Shown: positions 41,665-51,183, counted from the first letter of the stretch. The stretch: DNA of 64,000 nucleotides from an uncultured Gemmiger sp. (GCA_934502625.1 CAKSUQ010000011.1:13640-77639); one strand, 5' to 3'. Notes: a model not told the origin generated them from the sequence alone. A program made the numbers and translations.

Positions 41665-43650
41665 ATGAAAAAGTATCTGCTGAGCATCCTGATGGCGTTC
41701 TGCATGGTGCTCTGCCTTGCGCCCATGGCGGCGTTCGCAGACGAACCGACAGATGTCATTCAGGTCAATGTGGGGGGAGAAACCGTAGATAACGACGACT
41801 ACAAAATTGATGATAGTCGAATTATTCTTCGCAAGAGGGATGTGACCTATGTACTTACGGGTCAAACGGATAAGAAAATCAGCGTCTGGGGCAGTAACTT
41901 CCCTGCAGAAATTGCGCAGACGTTCTACATCGTTGCAAACAATGTGACTGTGAATGGCGGCATTGTTGTTGAGAACAGCCCTGTCAAAATGGTGCTGGAT
42001 ATTCCGGAAAATACGGTCAATACAATCAGCAGCGTGACCGCGAATGACCTGACGATCAAGGGCACCGGAACGCTGAATGCGAGCTATATTGGCGTGACGC
42101 AGAATACGTCCTATATGCCCAGCGCACTGCACATTACGGATACGAAGGTTATCGTAAATTGCCCGGCCAATCGTTCTGGCGAGTGGAACGGCGTTTGCGT
42201 GCTGGATGGCAATGCAGATGTGACGTATACAGCCTGTGGAGATCATGCGCCGCTGCAAATCGGTGTGAAGTCTGGCGACACCACCCACAAGGTAACGATG
42301 ATGGACAACGCCAAGCTGCGCTGTCTGCATGCGGACCCGGAAACGCCGTCGGCGTATTCGGTGAGCGGATTGGAAATTTTTGGTGGCGCAGACCTGACAA
42401 TGAGCGGCAACAGCTATCTGGAAGTGCAGGGTAGGCCTACGACCGGCAAATTTGCAGGTTATGGTCTGGTTTCTCCTGCGAATGTCAGCGTGAAAGAAAA
42501 TGCTGCCATCAAGGCGACCGGGTATGACGTGGCGCTTTGTGTGGATGGAAATCTTGAAATTTCCGGCGGCAATGTTGAAGCAAAGAGTGAAAACAGCAAT
42601 GGCATTTACGCAGGTGGAAATCTGAAAATCTCTGATGGCGCAAAAGTGAATGCTTCCGGCTACTACCCGGCGCTGTTTGGCAATGGTGGTGTTTCCATTG
42701 AAAGCGGCAGTCAGGTCGAGGCAACCTCCACCGAAGATGCAGGAATCTTCTCGCGTGGGAATGTTTCGATTCAGAACAGCACTGTAAAGGCCAGTGCAGC
42801 TGAAAACTACTATGCCGTCACTGCGAGGGGTACGACCACTGTAACCGGCTCCTGGGTCGAGACAAACCACGAGCCTTCCGTCGGCGGCAGCATCACCGAC
42901 AGCGTGCTCTTCAACGGCAATTCTGGCACGGTCATCGGCAATGCGAAACTGCTTGGCGATACAACGCTGGAAGAGGGCAAGACGCTCGTCATCCCGGAGG
43001 GCACGTCCCTGACGGTTGGCGAAGGCAAGACCTTCACGAACAATGGCACGGTCACGGTCGAGGGCGACTTCTCCACCGGGGCCGGCGCGCTCGTCTGCAA
43101 CCACCATTCCGGCGGCACGGCCACCTGCAAGGCGCAGGCGGTCTGCGATGTCTGCCAGACATCCTACGGCGACCTGAACCCGGCCAACCACACGGCATTG
43201 CAGCATGTGGACGCCAAGGCGGCTACCACCGAGGCCGAGGGCAATATTGAGTACTGGTACTGCGCAGACTGCGGTAAGTACTACAGCGACGCCGCTGCGG
43301 CGAACGAGATCACACGGGCGAAGACGGTGACGGCAAAGCTGATGCCGGAGTCCACCGCGACCCCGACGCCTGCCCCCACGGCTGCGCCTACCACAGCCCC
43401 CACTGCCGCGCCGACTACGGCACCTACGGCTGCGCCCGCTGCCGCCCCGGCGCAGACTGCCGCGGCGACGGCCACCCCGAAGCCGACTGCGGCCCCGACA
43501 GCCGCGCCCACCCCGACGGCGACCCCGCAGGTGACATCGACGATCCCCCAGACCGGGGACACCGGCAGCGTGACGCTGCTGCTTGCCCTGCTCCTCCTGA
43601 GCGGCGGCGCATGTCTCGGCATGGCGGTTTCCAAAAAAGTAAAACAGTAA
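41665..43650 (+). CDS. Cell-wall-anchored surface protein (IPQTG)
   Basis: Protein of 661 residues. Signal peptide (SILMAFCMVLCLAPMAAFA), a long repetitive strand-rich region typical of a beta-helix (GLEIFGGADLTMSGNSYLEV; GNLEISGGNVEAKSE), Cys modules (CKAQAVCDVCQTSYGD; YWYCADCGKYYSD), a TAAPT-rich linker, then IPQTGD, hydrophobic helix and KKVKQ. The IPQTG signal parallels IPQTS in the protein at 15.1 kb. Bases 41.7-42.8 kb are clearly more AT-rich than the 3' third, suggesting a transferred ectodomain joined to a native stalk. Confidence 0.86.
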   Translation: MKKYLLSILMAFCMVLCLAPMAAFADEPTDVIQVNVGGETVDNDDYKIDDSRIILRKRDVTYVLTGQTDKKISVWGSNFPAEIAQTFYIVANNVTVNGGIVVENSPVKMVLDIPENTVNTISSVTANDLTIKGTGTLNASYIGVTQNTSYMPSALHITDTKVIVNCPANRSGEWNGVCVLDGNADVTYTACGDHAPLQIGVKSGDTTHKVTMMDNAKLRCLHADPETPSAYSVSGLEIFGGADLTMSGNSYLEVQGRPTTGKFAGYGLVSPANVSVKENAAIKATGYDVALCVDGNLEISGGNVEAKSENSNGIYAGGNLKISDGAKVNASGYYPALFGNGGVSIESGSQVEATSTEDAGIFSRGNVSIQNSTVKASAAENYYAVTARGTTTVTGSWVETNHEPSVGGSITDSVLFNGNSGTVIGNAKLLGDTTLEEGKTLVIPEGTSLTVGEGKTFTNNGTVTVEGDFSTGAGALVCNHHSGGTATCKAQAVCDVCQTSYGDLNPANHTALQHVDAKAATTEAEGNIEYWYCADCGKYYSDAAAANEITRAKTVTAKLMPESTATPTPAPTAAPTTAPTAAPTTAPTAAPAAAPAQTAAATATPKPTAAPTAAPTPTATPQVTSTIPQTGDTGSVTLLLALLLLSGGACLGMAVSKKVKQ

Positions 43651-43764
43651 GCGCAATGGCGGCAGGTAAGGCACCTGCCGCTATTTGTTTACAATTTCCC
43701 GGTGGATTATCCCGCCTGCGGCGTGGTACAATACACGTATCATAAAACAAAAGGGGCGTTCCGC

Positions 43765-44739
43765 ATGTGTACCGCTGCAACGTATAAAACCGAGGATTTC
43801 TACTTTGGCCGCAATCTGGATTACGAATTTTCCTACGGTGACGAGGTCACCGTCACGCCGCGCGCCTACCCGTTTGGCCTGCGCTGCATGGGGGACTTCC
43901 GCACGAAATACGCCATGATCGGCATGGCCTATGTGGCGGGGGAGTACCCGCTCTACTACGACGCCGTCAACGAGTGCGGCCTCGGCATTGCGGGGCTGAA
44001 TTTCGTCGGCAACGCGGTCTACCACCCGGCGGCGGAGGGAAAAAACAATGTCACCCAGTTTGAACTGATTCCGTGGCTGCTGGGCAGCTGCGCCACGCTG
44101 GCCGAGGCGCGCACCCTGCTGGAAAAGGCCAATATCGTCAACATCCCGTTCAGCGACCAGCTGCCTTTGGCGCAGCTGCACTGGCTCATCGCCGACAAAA
44201 CCGGCAGCATCGTGGTGGAATCCACCGCCGACGGCCTGCACATCTACGGCAACCCCACCGGCGTGCTGACGAATAACCCGCCGTTCCCGCAGCAGCTTTT
44301 CGCGCTGAACAACTACCGCGCACTGTCGCCCCGCACCCCCGCCAGCACCTTTGCGGACGGCCTCGATCTGCCCGTCTACAGCCGCGGCCTCGGTGCGCTG
44401 GGGCTGCCGGGCGATTTGTCCAGCCAGTCGCGGTTCGTCCGCGCGGCCTTCGTGCGGATGAACGCAAAGTCCGGCACGGGCGAGGCCGAGAGCGTCGGGC
44501 AGTTCTTCCACATCCTGCATTCGGTCGAACAGCAGCGCGGCTGCTGCGAGCTGGACGGCGGCAAGTACGAGATCACCCTGTACACCAGCTGCTGCAACGC
44601 TGACAAGGGCATCTACTACTACACGACCTACGGCAACCACCAGATCACCGCCGTGGACATGCACCGCGTGAACCTCGACGGCGGCAAGCTGGCGCGCTAC
44701 CCGCTGGTGCAGGGCGAACAAATTGCGCTGCAAAACTAA
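43765..44739 (+). CDS. bsh: Bile salt hydrolase / choloylglycine hydrolase
   Basis: Ntn-hydrolase of 324 residues. Cys2 becomes the N-terminal nucleophile (MCTAATY), followed by FGRNLDYEF, NECGLGIAGLNF, VLTNNPPFPQQ and GLPGDLSSQSRFVRAAF, the ordered motifs of bile salt hydrolases. It would release glycine or taurine from conjugated bile acids in the cytoplasm. ATG at 43765 is required to expose Cys2; the frame extends upstream without need. AAAGGGGC precedes it. Confidence 0.92.
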   Translation: MCTAATYKTEDFYFGRNLDYEFSYGDEVTVTPRAYPFGLRCMGDFRTKYAMIGMAYVAGEYPLYYDAVNECGLGIAGLNFVGNAVYHPAAEGKNNVTQFELIPWLLGSCATLAEARTLLEKANIVNIPFSDQLPLAQLHWLIADKTGSIVVESTADGLHIYGNPTGVLTNNPPFPQQLFALNNYRALSPRTPASTFADGLDLPVYSRGLGALGLPGDLSSQSRFVRAAFVRMNAKSGTGEAESVGQFFHILHSVEQQRGCCELDGGKYEITLYTSCCNADKGIYYYTTYGNHQITAVDMHRVNLDGGKLARYPLVQGEQIALQN

Positions 44740-44767
44740 TTTTGCACACAAACCGCGAAAAAAGCGC

Positions 44768-44796
44768 TTGCAACGCGCGGGAAACTATGCTATACT
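44768..44796 (+). promoter_or_regulatory. Promoter of secG
   Basis: TTGCAA (44768-44773), 17-bp spacer, TATACT (44791-44796). Confidence 0.65.
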
Positions 44797-44859
44797 GTAC
44801 GGTGCATGAGACTTTTCACGCCGTGACGGCGTGGATAGAAATAGAAGGAGTGCTATTCA

Positions 44860-45108
44860 ATGAACTGGTATGAGATCGCTCTCGGCGTCGTCCTCGTCGT
44901 CGTGTCCCTGTTGATCATCGTTTTCACCCTCGCACAGGAGCAGAAGGGTCAGGGTCTGTCCGGCGCTATCATGGGCGAAAGCTCCGCTACGATGGCCGCT
45001 GGCCGCGAGCGCGGCGTTGACGCCAAGCTGGCAAAGCTGACCAAGGTTTGCGGCATCGCTTTCTTTGCCGTCACGCTGGTCGTCTGCGTCCTGAGCGCAC
45101 GCCTGTGA
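44860..45108 (+). CDS. secG: Preprotein translocase subunit SecG
   Basis: Protein of 82 residues with two membrane helices (ALGVVLVVVSLLIIVFTLAQ and VCGIAFFAVTLVVCVLSA) joined by a Gly/Ser-rich loop (QEQKGQGLSGAIMGESS), the normal SecG plan. It supports the SecYE channel. AGAAGGAG precedes the ATG. SecG next to RNase R is common in Firmicutes. Confidence 0.9.
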   Translation: MNWYEIALGVVLVVVSLLIIVFTLAQEQKGQGLSGAIMGESSATMAAGRERGVDAKLAKLTKVCGIAFFAVTLVVCVLSARL

Positions 45109-45133
45109 TTTTGGCAGGGTAAGCACAAAACAA

Positions 45134-45193
45134 AACGGTTCGCCAAGCGCTTCGTGCTTTGCAAAGCAGCGCCCCGGCGAGCCGTTTTTTGTG
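45134..45193 (+). terminator. Terminator of secG
   Basis: AACGGTTCGCC and GGCGAGCCGTT with an inner GCGCT/AGCGC-like stem, then T6. Confidence 0.8.
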
Positions 45194-45264
45194 GGAAACT
45201 ATAGAGAAGTCAAACTGGTAGGGCACCGCCGGACGGCGATGCGACGTAAATTAAAGGAGTAAAC

Positions 45265-47400
45265 ATGACACCGTTACAGAAATCCATTCTGGCCGCCGTC
45301 AAGCGCCGCCCCATGACGCTGCGCGAGCTGCAGAACAATTTGCAGGTGGACAATTCCCGCCTGCGCACCAGCGTTTCCGCCATGGTCGCCACCGGCGAGC
45401 TGGCAATGAAGAACGGCGCTTACGTGCCGGGCTTCGCCACCTACGAGAACGCCAACGCCCCCACGAGTATCCCCTGCACCCTCGTCAAGCTGGCCGCGCG
45501 CTTCGGCTTTGCCAGCCGCGACGACGGCGAGGGCGACATCTTCATCCCCGGCCGTGCGCTGCACGGCGCGATGCCCAACGATAAGATCAACGTCAAGCTG
45601 TTCGACCACCCCCGCGTGGAGGGCTCGTCCGAGGGCGAGGTCGTCGAGGTCACTGTGCCGAACAACCGCTTTGCGGGTACGGTCTGCCTGTCCGAGGATG
45701 GCCGCATGGCCGTCGAGCCGGACGGCTGCCGTGACGTGAAGTTCCTGCTGGCGAAGCAGGGGAGCGAGGGTGTCCACCTCGGCGACAAGGTCGGCTTCCT
45801 CATCACCCACCGCGGCAACCGCCACAGCGACCACCGCGCCGCCGTCGTCGAAAAGTTCGGCTCCTCCGACTATGCGTCGGAGTGCGCCAAGGCCATCCTG
45901 TACGGCCGCAACGTCCGGCAGGAGTTCCCGCCCGAAGTGCTGGAGGAAGCCCGCGCCTACGACGACGCGGCCATCGACCCCACCGAGGCCGCCAAGCGCC
46001 TTGACCTGCGCGGCATCCCCATCTTTACGATCGACTCTGCCGAGACGAAGGACATCGACGATGCCATCAGCCTGCAGAAGATCGAGGACGGCTACGAGCT
46101 GGGCGTCCACATCGCCGACGTCAGCCACTACGTCCGCCCCGGCTCCGCACTGGACGAGGAAGCCTTCGAGCGCGCGACGAGCATCTACTACGCCGACAAG
46201 GTCATCCCGATGCTGCCGACCCAGCTGTCCAACGGCATCTGTTCCCTGAACGAGGGCGAGGATCGTCTGGCGTTCTCCTGCCTGATGCGTCTGGACGAGA
46301 ACGGCGAGATCCGCAGCTATAAGTTTGTCAAGAGCGTCATCTGCAGCCGCGTCAAGGGCGTCTACAAAGAGATCAACGCCCTGCTGGAGCCGCAGGAATC
46401 TGAAACGGGCGCTGACCTGACCGACCTGAAGACGAAGTACGAGGCCGTGCTCGACCAGCTGCCCACGATGGACGAGCTGTACCGCAAGCGCCTTGTGCTG
46501 CGCAAGGCGCGCGGCGGCATGGACATCGAGTCCAACGAGGCGAAGCTCGTCATGGACGAAAACGGCCGCTGCGTCGACATTGTCAAGCGCGACCGCGGCA
46601 CGTCGGAGTGCATGATCGAGGAGTTCATGCTGTTGGCGAACCAGTGCGCCGCCAACGCCGGCCGCACGAACAAGGTGCCGTTCGTCTACCGTGTACACGA
46701 AGCCCCCGACGCCGAGAAGATGGAGAAGCTGTCCGCCACGCTGCTGGCCTGCGGCCTGAACGCCAAGTTCAAGAACCCCATCCCGACGCAGCTGGAGCTG
46801 GCTGCCCTGCTGGACGAGACCCGCGGCCAGCCCATCCAGATCCCCGTCCACACGGGCATCCTGCGCAGTATGCAGAAGGCGCGCTACGCCCCGCAGCCCC
46901 TCGGCCATTACGGTCTGGTGCTGGCGGACTACGCCCACTTCACCAGCCCCATCCGCCGTTACCCGGACTTGGCGATCCACCGCATCCTGACCGAGATGCT
47001 GAACGGCGCGACAGCCAGCCAGCTGCAGAAGGACTTCAACGAGTTTGCCCAGCAGGCCAGCGAGAAGTCCAGCAAGCAGGAGGTCGCAGCCGTGCGCATC
47101 GAGCGCGACGTCGAAGACCTGTACAAGGCCGAGTATATGCACAACCACCTCGGCGAGGTCTACACCGGCACCGTGGCGGGCATCACGCCGCGCGGCGTCT
47201 TTGTTGAGCTGGACAACACGGTCGAGGGCTTTGTGCCCGCCGCGCAGCTGTGCAAGGGCGAACCGCAGGTCATCGACGGCGTCAGCATGCTTGACCCGCT
47301 GACCGGCAAGAGCTGGATGCTGGGTTCCTCCATGAAGATTCAGGTCGCCGCCGCTGACGTGGCACTTGGCCGCATCGACTTCGAGTATATGGTCGAGTGA
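45265..47400 (+). CDS. rnr: Ribonuclease R
   Basis: 3'-5' exoribonuclease of 711 residues. An N-terminal winged helix (LQKSILAAVKRRPMTLRELQ), cold-shock-like domains, the RNB domain with metal-binding Asp cluster (DSAETKDIDDAISLQ; HIADVSHYVRPG), YAHFTSPIRRYPDL and a C-terminal S1 domain (GEVYTGTVAGITPRGVFVEL) are all seen. Involved in mRNA and rRNA decay and, with SmpB/tmRNA, trans-translation. AAAGGAG precedes the ATG. Confidence 0.95.
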   Translation: MTPLQKSILAAVKRRPMTLRELQNNLQVDNSRLRTSVSAMVATGELAMKNGAYVPGFATYENANAPTSIPCTLVKLAARFGFASRDDGEGDIFIPGRALHGAMPNDKINVKLFDHPRVEGSSEGEVVEVTVPNNRFAGTVCLSEDGRMAVEPDGCRDVKFLLAKQGSEGVHLGDKVGFLITHRGNRHSDHRAAVVEKFGSSDYASECAKAILYGRNVRQEFPPEVLEEARAYDDAAIDPTEAAKRLDLRGIPIFTIDSAETKDIDDAISLQKIEDGYELGVHIADVSHYVRPGSALDEEAFERATSIYYADKVIPMLPTQLSNGICSLNEGEDRLAFSCLMRLDENGEIRSYKFVKSVICSRVKGVYKEINALLEPQESETGADLTDLKTKYEAVLDQLPTMDELYRKRLVLRKARGGMDIESNEAKLVMDENGRCVDIVKRDRGTSECMIEEFMLLANQCAANAGRTNKVPFVYRVHEAPDAEKMEKLSATLLACGLNAKFKNPIPTQLELAALLDETRGQPIQIPVHTGILRSMQKARYAPQPLGHYGLVLADYAHFTSPIRRYPDLAIHRILTEMLNGATASQLQKDFNEFAQQASEKSSKQEVAAVRIERDVEDLYKAEYMHNHLGEVYTGTVAGITPRGVFVELDNTVEGFVPAAQLCKGEPQVIDGVSMLDPLTGKSWMLGSSMKIQVAAADVALGRIDFEYMVE

Positions 47401-47489
47401 TTTCCGAAAAAATGTCCCCGCTGCAGATCATCGGCACCGTGCACATCGCGGCCATGGCGTCCATGCTGGTTTGGCTGCTGCTGATTTGA
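47397..47489 (+). CDS. Possible 30-residue membrane peptide
   Basis: GTG start overlaps the rnr stop (GTGA). The peptide ends QIIGTVHIAAMASMLVWLLLI, a single membrane helix. There is no good ribosome site, so it would depend on coupling to rnr. Weakly supported. Confidence 0.3.
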   Translation: MISEKMSPLQIIGTVHIAAMASMLVWLLLI

Positions 47490-47520
47490 AACGGCAATTT
47501 TTTACAGTATAACAAAAACG

Positions 47521-47561
47521 AACCCCGGAGCGTCGCCAAATGGTGACGCTCCGGGGTTTTT
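47521..47561. terminator. Bidirectional terminator between rnr and ADH
   Basis: AACCCCGGAGCGTC pairs with GACGCTCCGGGGTT; T5 on the plus strand and a T-rich tail on the minus strand. Confidence 0.88.
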
Positions 47562-47600
47562 ACGCGGCGGCTTGCGGGGACTGCCGCGTGTCAGTTACAA

Positions 47601-48818
47601 TCAGAAGTCGACCTCGGTGTCGTAGTAGCAGCACTTCAGCAGCTTTTCCATCTCCTCCTGAGAGGGCTGGCGCGGGTTGGAGCCGGTGCAGGCGTCCGCG
47701 ATCGCGTTCTTGGCGATCTCCGGCAGTCTCTCCAAGAAGACATTCTCCGGCACGAAGCCCTCGTCGCAGGGGTAGGAATCCTTGCCGTAATGCGCGATGC
47801 AGTGCGGAATCTTCAGGTCGTCGTTCATGCCGCGCAGGTACTTGATGAGCAGGTCGACCTTCTCGTCGTCGTTCGCGCCGCCGAGGTGCATCTTGTCGGC
47901 GATGACGCCGTAGCGCGCCTTCGCGGTCGGATCCTTCGCGTTGAAGGCGATGACCTTGGGCAGGTACATAGCGTTCGCCGCGCCGTGGATGATGTGCGCG
48001 CCGTAGTCGGCAAAGGCTGCGCCGGTCTTGTGCGCCATGCTGTGCACGATGCCCAGCAGCGCGTTCGAGAACGCCATACCGGCAAGGCACTGTGCGTTGT
48101 GCATCGCGTCGCGCTTGGCCATATCGCCGTTGTAGCTGCCGACGAGGTCAGCCTGAATCATCTCGATGGCGTGCAGCGCCAGCGGGTCGGTAAAGTCGCA
48201 GTTGGCGGTGGAGACATAGGCCTCGATGGCATGGGTCATCGCGTCCATACCGGTGTGGGCAACGAGCTTCTGGGGCATCGTGTGCGCCAGTTCGGGGTCG
48301 ACGATGGCGACGTCGGGCGTGATCTCGAAGTCGGCGATGGGGTATTTGATGCCCTTCTCGTAGTCGGTGATGATCGAGAATGCTGTGACCTCGGTCGCAG
48401 TGCCGGAGGTGGAAGAAATGGCGCAGAAGTGCGCTTTGCGGCGCAGCGGCGGGATGCCGAACACCTTGCACATGTCCTCAAACGTGATGTCGGGGTACTC
48501 GTACTTGATCCACATGGCCTTCGCCGCGTCGATGGGGGAACCGCCGCCGATGGCGACAATCCAGTCAGGCTGGAACTTTTCCATCGCCGCTGCGCCCTTC
48601 ATGACGGTCTCAACGGACGGGTCGGGCTCGATGCCTTCAAACAGCTCGACCTCCATGCCGGCCTCTTTCAGGTAGGCCTCTGCACGGTCAAGGAAGCCGA
48701 AGCGCTTCATGGAGCCGCCGCCGACGCAGATCATGGCGCGCTTGCCGGGCAGCGTTTTCAGGGCTTCCAGCGCGTTTGCGCCGTGGTACAGGTCACGGGG
48801 TAAAGTAAATCTAGCCAT
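47601..48818 (-). CDS. Iron-containing alcohol dehydrogenase
   Basis: Type III NAD(P)-dependent alcohol dehydrogenase of 405 residues. GGGSPIDAAKAMW binds the cofactor; GMDAMTHAIEAYVS and GIVHSMAHKTGAAF...HGAANAMYLP carry the metal-binding His residues. Likely a butanol/ethanol dehydrogenase or 1,2-propanediol-type reductase in fermentation. ATG at 48818 has AAGGAGG upstream. Confidence 0.92.
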   Translation of the reverse strand: MARFTLPRDLYHGANALEALKTLPGKRAMICVGGGSMKRFGFLDRAEAYLKEAGMEVELFEGIEPDPSVETVMKGAAAMEKFQPDWIVAIGGGSPIDAAKAMWIKYEYPDITFEDMCKVFGIPPLRRKAHFCAISSTSGTATEVTAFSIITDYEKGIKYPIADFEITPDVAIVDPELAHTMPQKLVAHTGMDAMTHAIEAYVSTANCDFTDPLALHAIEMIQADLVGSYNGDMAKRDAMHNAQCLAGMAFSNALLGIVHSMAHKTGAAFADYGAHIIHGAANAMYLPKVIAFNAKDPTAKARYGVIADKMHLGGANDDEKVDLLIKYLRGMNDDLKIPHCIAHYGKDSYPCDEGFVPENVFLERLPEIAKNAIADACTGSNPRQPSQEEMEKLLKCCYYDTEVDF

Positions 48819-49010
48819 AGGGATTGCCTCCTTATAATAAAGTGCTCTTTTTGGACTTTGATAAATAGTTGTCAAAATCTACTATACACAGTATACACCC
48901 TTTGTGTCTAAATGGTCAATCGACAATACAGAGAATTTTCCTGCGATAATTCGGCATTTTGCCTATTGCGTTTTCATACGCTGTATCGTATGGGGAAGGG
49001 GGCAGGAAAT

Positions 49011-50816
49011 ATGCGTCACATCACACCGCAGCAGGACGGCAAGATGCGGCTGCGCACCCGGCTGCTGGCGGCGGTGCTGGCCGTGGGGTGCTTGGGCGGG
49101 CTGGTCGTGCGGCTGTTTGTCCTGATGCTGCGCGACCCCGGCGGCTACGCGGCGCGGGCGGCCGACCAACAGCTGCGCGGCGCGACGCTGCCCGCCGCAC
49201 GCGGGGAGATTTATTCCGCCGACGGTACGCTGCTGGCCGCCAGCGAGACCTGCTGGACGATCCGCGCCGCCCCGCGCGAGATGGCAGACGACAAGGTCGA
49301 GCCCGCCGCGCGTGCGCTGAGTGAGATTCTGGAGCTGGATTACGCCGACACACTGGCAAAATTCAGCCAGCGCAGCTCCAACGACTGCCTGCTGCGCCGC
49401 CGCGTCGACCGAGCGACGGCCGACGCCGTGCGGGACTGGTGCCGCGAAAACGAGGTGCAGGGCGTGCAGATCCGGCAGGATACCCGCCGCGTTTACCCGC
49501 AGGGGGATTTTATGGGCGGGATCTTGGGCTTCACCGACGTGGACAACGCGGGTCTGTGGGGGCTGGAACTGCGCTACAACGACGAATTGACCGGGCAGAA
49601 CGGGCGCATCCTGACCGCGAAGAACGCGTGGGGGTACGACCTGCCCACCCACTACCAAACGCTGGTGGACGCCGTGCCCGGCAACACGCTGACGCTGACG
49701 ATCGACGCGAACATCCAGCACTGGCTGGAAAGCGCCCTTGCCGCCGCCGTGGCCGAGCACCATGTGGCCGAGCGGGGCGTCGGCATCGTCATGGACGTGA
49801 ACACCGGCGCGGTGCTGGCGATGTCCTGCCAGCCCGACTACGACCCCAACGCGCCGCGCACCCTGATTGACAAGGACATCCGCGACGCCGTGAACGCCCT
49901 GACCGGCGAGGAGCGCAGCGCCGCGCTGCAAAAGGCGCAGCAGGCGCAGTGGCGCAACAAGGCCATCAGCGATCTGTACGAGCCGGGCAGCGTCTTCAAG
50001 CTCATCACGGCGTCGGCAGCGCTGGATTCCGGCGCGTGCAGGGCAACGGACTATTTCACCTGCGCGGGCAAGATTTCCGTCGCAGGTACGCGGTTCCGCT
50101 GCGCGAACGGGCATGTCCACGGGACACAGACCTTCGCCAAGGGGTTGGCCGTCAGCTGCAACCCCTGCTTTATCCAGATCGGTGCGCGGCTTGGAAAAGA
50201 GCGCTTCTGCGACTATTTTGCAGCCTTCGGCCTGCGGGAGGCCACGGGCATCGACCTGCCGGGCGAGATCAAACGCAGCGAGTATTACACGGCCGACAAG
50301 ATGGGGCCTGTCGAGCTGGCAAGCTGCTCCTTTGGGCAGAGCAGCAAGGTCAGCTATTTGCAGATGCTGACGGCGGTCTGCGCGGTCGTGAACGGCGGGC
50401 GGCTCATGCAGCCCTACGTCGTGGCGAAGATCACCGCCCCGGACGGCACTATTATAAAGGAAGCGGAGCCGGTGGTGAAGCGGCAGGTCATCAGCGCCGA
50501 GACGTCCGCCACGATGTGCCGCCTGATGGAAGGCGTCGTGACCGACGGTACGGGCAAGCAGGCCGCGCTGGCGGGCTATCGTGTCGGCGGCAAGAGCGGC
50601 ACGAGCCAGAAGCTCGACAGCCCGAACGAGGGCGCGCGGATCGCGAGCTTTGTGTCGGTCGCGCCCATTGATGACCCGAAGCTGGCAGTGTTGATTTGTC
50701 TGGATGAACCCCACAGCTGGACGACCAGCGGCGGGGCATTGTCGGGACCGGTTTGTGCCGAGGTTTTGGCGAAGGCGCTGCCGTATGTGGGGGTGGAGCG
50801 CAGCGCCGCGCAGTAG
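49011..50816 (+). CDS. Class B penicillin-binding protein (FtsI/SpoVD-like)
   Basis: Transpeptidase of 601 residues with one N-terminal membrane helix (RLLAAVLAVGCLGGLVVRLFV), a dimerisation region starting RGEIYSADGTLLA, and the catalytic motifs SVFK (Ser327), SCN (Ser382) and KSGT (Lys528). No PASTA domains. It cross-links peptidoglycan at the septum, spore cortex or sidewall; which one is not decided, since no dcw-cluster genes are adjacent. ATG at 49011 is preferred over in-frame upstream starts because of GGGGGCAGGA. Its stop codon lies within a GTAGGGG repeat. Confidence 0.9.
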   Translation: MRHITPQQDGKMRLRTRLLAAVLAVGCLGGLVVRLFVLMLRDPGGYAARAADQQLRGATLPAARGEIYSADGTLLAASETCWTIRAAPREMADDKVEPAARALSEILELDYADTLAKFSQRSSNDCLLRRRVDRATADAVRDWCRENEVQGVQIRQDTRRVYPQGDFMGGILGFTDVDNAGLWGLELRYNDELTGQNGRILTAKNAWGYDLPTHYQTLVDAVPGNTLTLTIDANIQHWLESALAAAVAEHHVAERGVGIVMDVNTGAVLAMSCQPDYDPNAPRTLIDKDIRDAVNALTGEERSAALQKAQQAQWRNKAISDLYEPGSVFKLITASAALDSGACRATDYFTCAGKISVAGTRFRCANGHVHGTQTFAKGLAVSCNPCFIQIGARLGKERFCDYFAAFGLREATGIDLPGEIKRSEYYTADKMGPVELASCSFGQSSKVSYLQMLTAVCAVVNGGRLMQPYVVAKITAPDGTIIKEAEPVVKRQVISAETSATMCRLMEGVVTDGTGKQAALAGYRVGGKSGTSQKLDSPNEGARIASFVSVAPIDDPKLAVLICLDEPHSWTTSGGALSGPVCAEVLAKALPYVGVERSAAQ

Positions 50817-50907
50817 GGGTCGGGCATGCCCGACCCGCAACAAAATGGCGGTTGTCCGTTGACGGGTGGCAAGGCAAGGCTGCGGGCGGGGCATGCCCCG
50901 CCCCTAC
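50813..50907. repeat. Inverted pair of GTAGGGG-family repeats
   Basis: Copy 50813-50838 (GTAGGGGTCGGGCATGCC start) and inverted copy 50882-50907 enclose 43 bp. The first copy supplies the TAG stop of the PBP gene. Same paired layout as at 2420-2526. Confidence 0.82.
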
Positions 50908-50955
50908 AGAGTGGCAGAATATCCACGCGGCAATAACAGGAACGTGCCGCCGCCC

Positions 50956-51062
50956 GATTTCAAAATACCCCTATTACCAATATATTTTGAAATCGTGTTA
51001 CATGGGCAACAAGATATAACACGATTTCATAATTAAAATTGTAATAAGGATATTTTGAAATC
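50956..51062. repeat. 107-bp palindromic element (MITE-like)
   Basis: The two halves are imperfect reverse complements along about 50 bp. Outer arms 50956-50977 and 51041-51062 match at 20 of 22 positions (GATTTCAAAATA start); inner arms share GAAATCGTGTTA and TAACACGATTTC. It is AT-rich within GC-rich DNA and ends just before the marR promoter. No coding capacity. Confidence 0.7.
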
Positions 51063-51068
51063 TCCCAC

Positions 51069-51096
51069 TTGACATTCCAAAATCCGGTGGTATACT
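51069..51096 (+). promoter_or_regulatory. Promoter of marR-ABC operon
   Basis: TTGACA (51069-51074), 16-bp spacer, TATACT (51091-51096). Confidence 0.7.
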
Positions 51097-51108
51097 GGTA
51101 CAGTACGC

Positions 51109-51147
51109 AAACGAACAGTTAGAAAACGAACAATTCACAATCTAACT
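51109..51147. promoter_or_regulatory. Likely MarR operator region
   Basis: Direct repeat ACGAACA (51111 and 51126) and inverted repeat AGTTAGA/TCTAACT (51117-51123, 51141-51147) lie between the -10 box and the marR start, suiting autorepression. Confidence 0.5.
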
Positions 51148-51183
51148 TATTATCTGCCGAGATACCGACAAGGGAGGGAAGAA

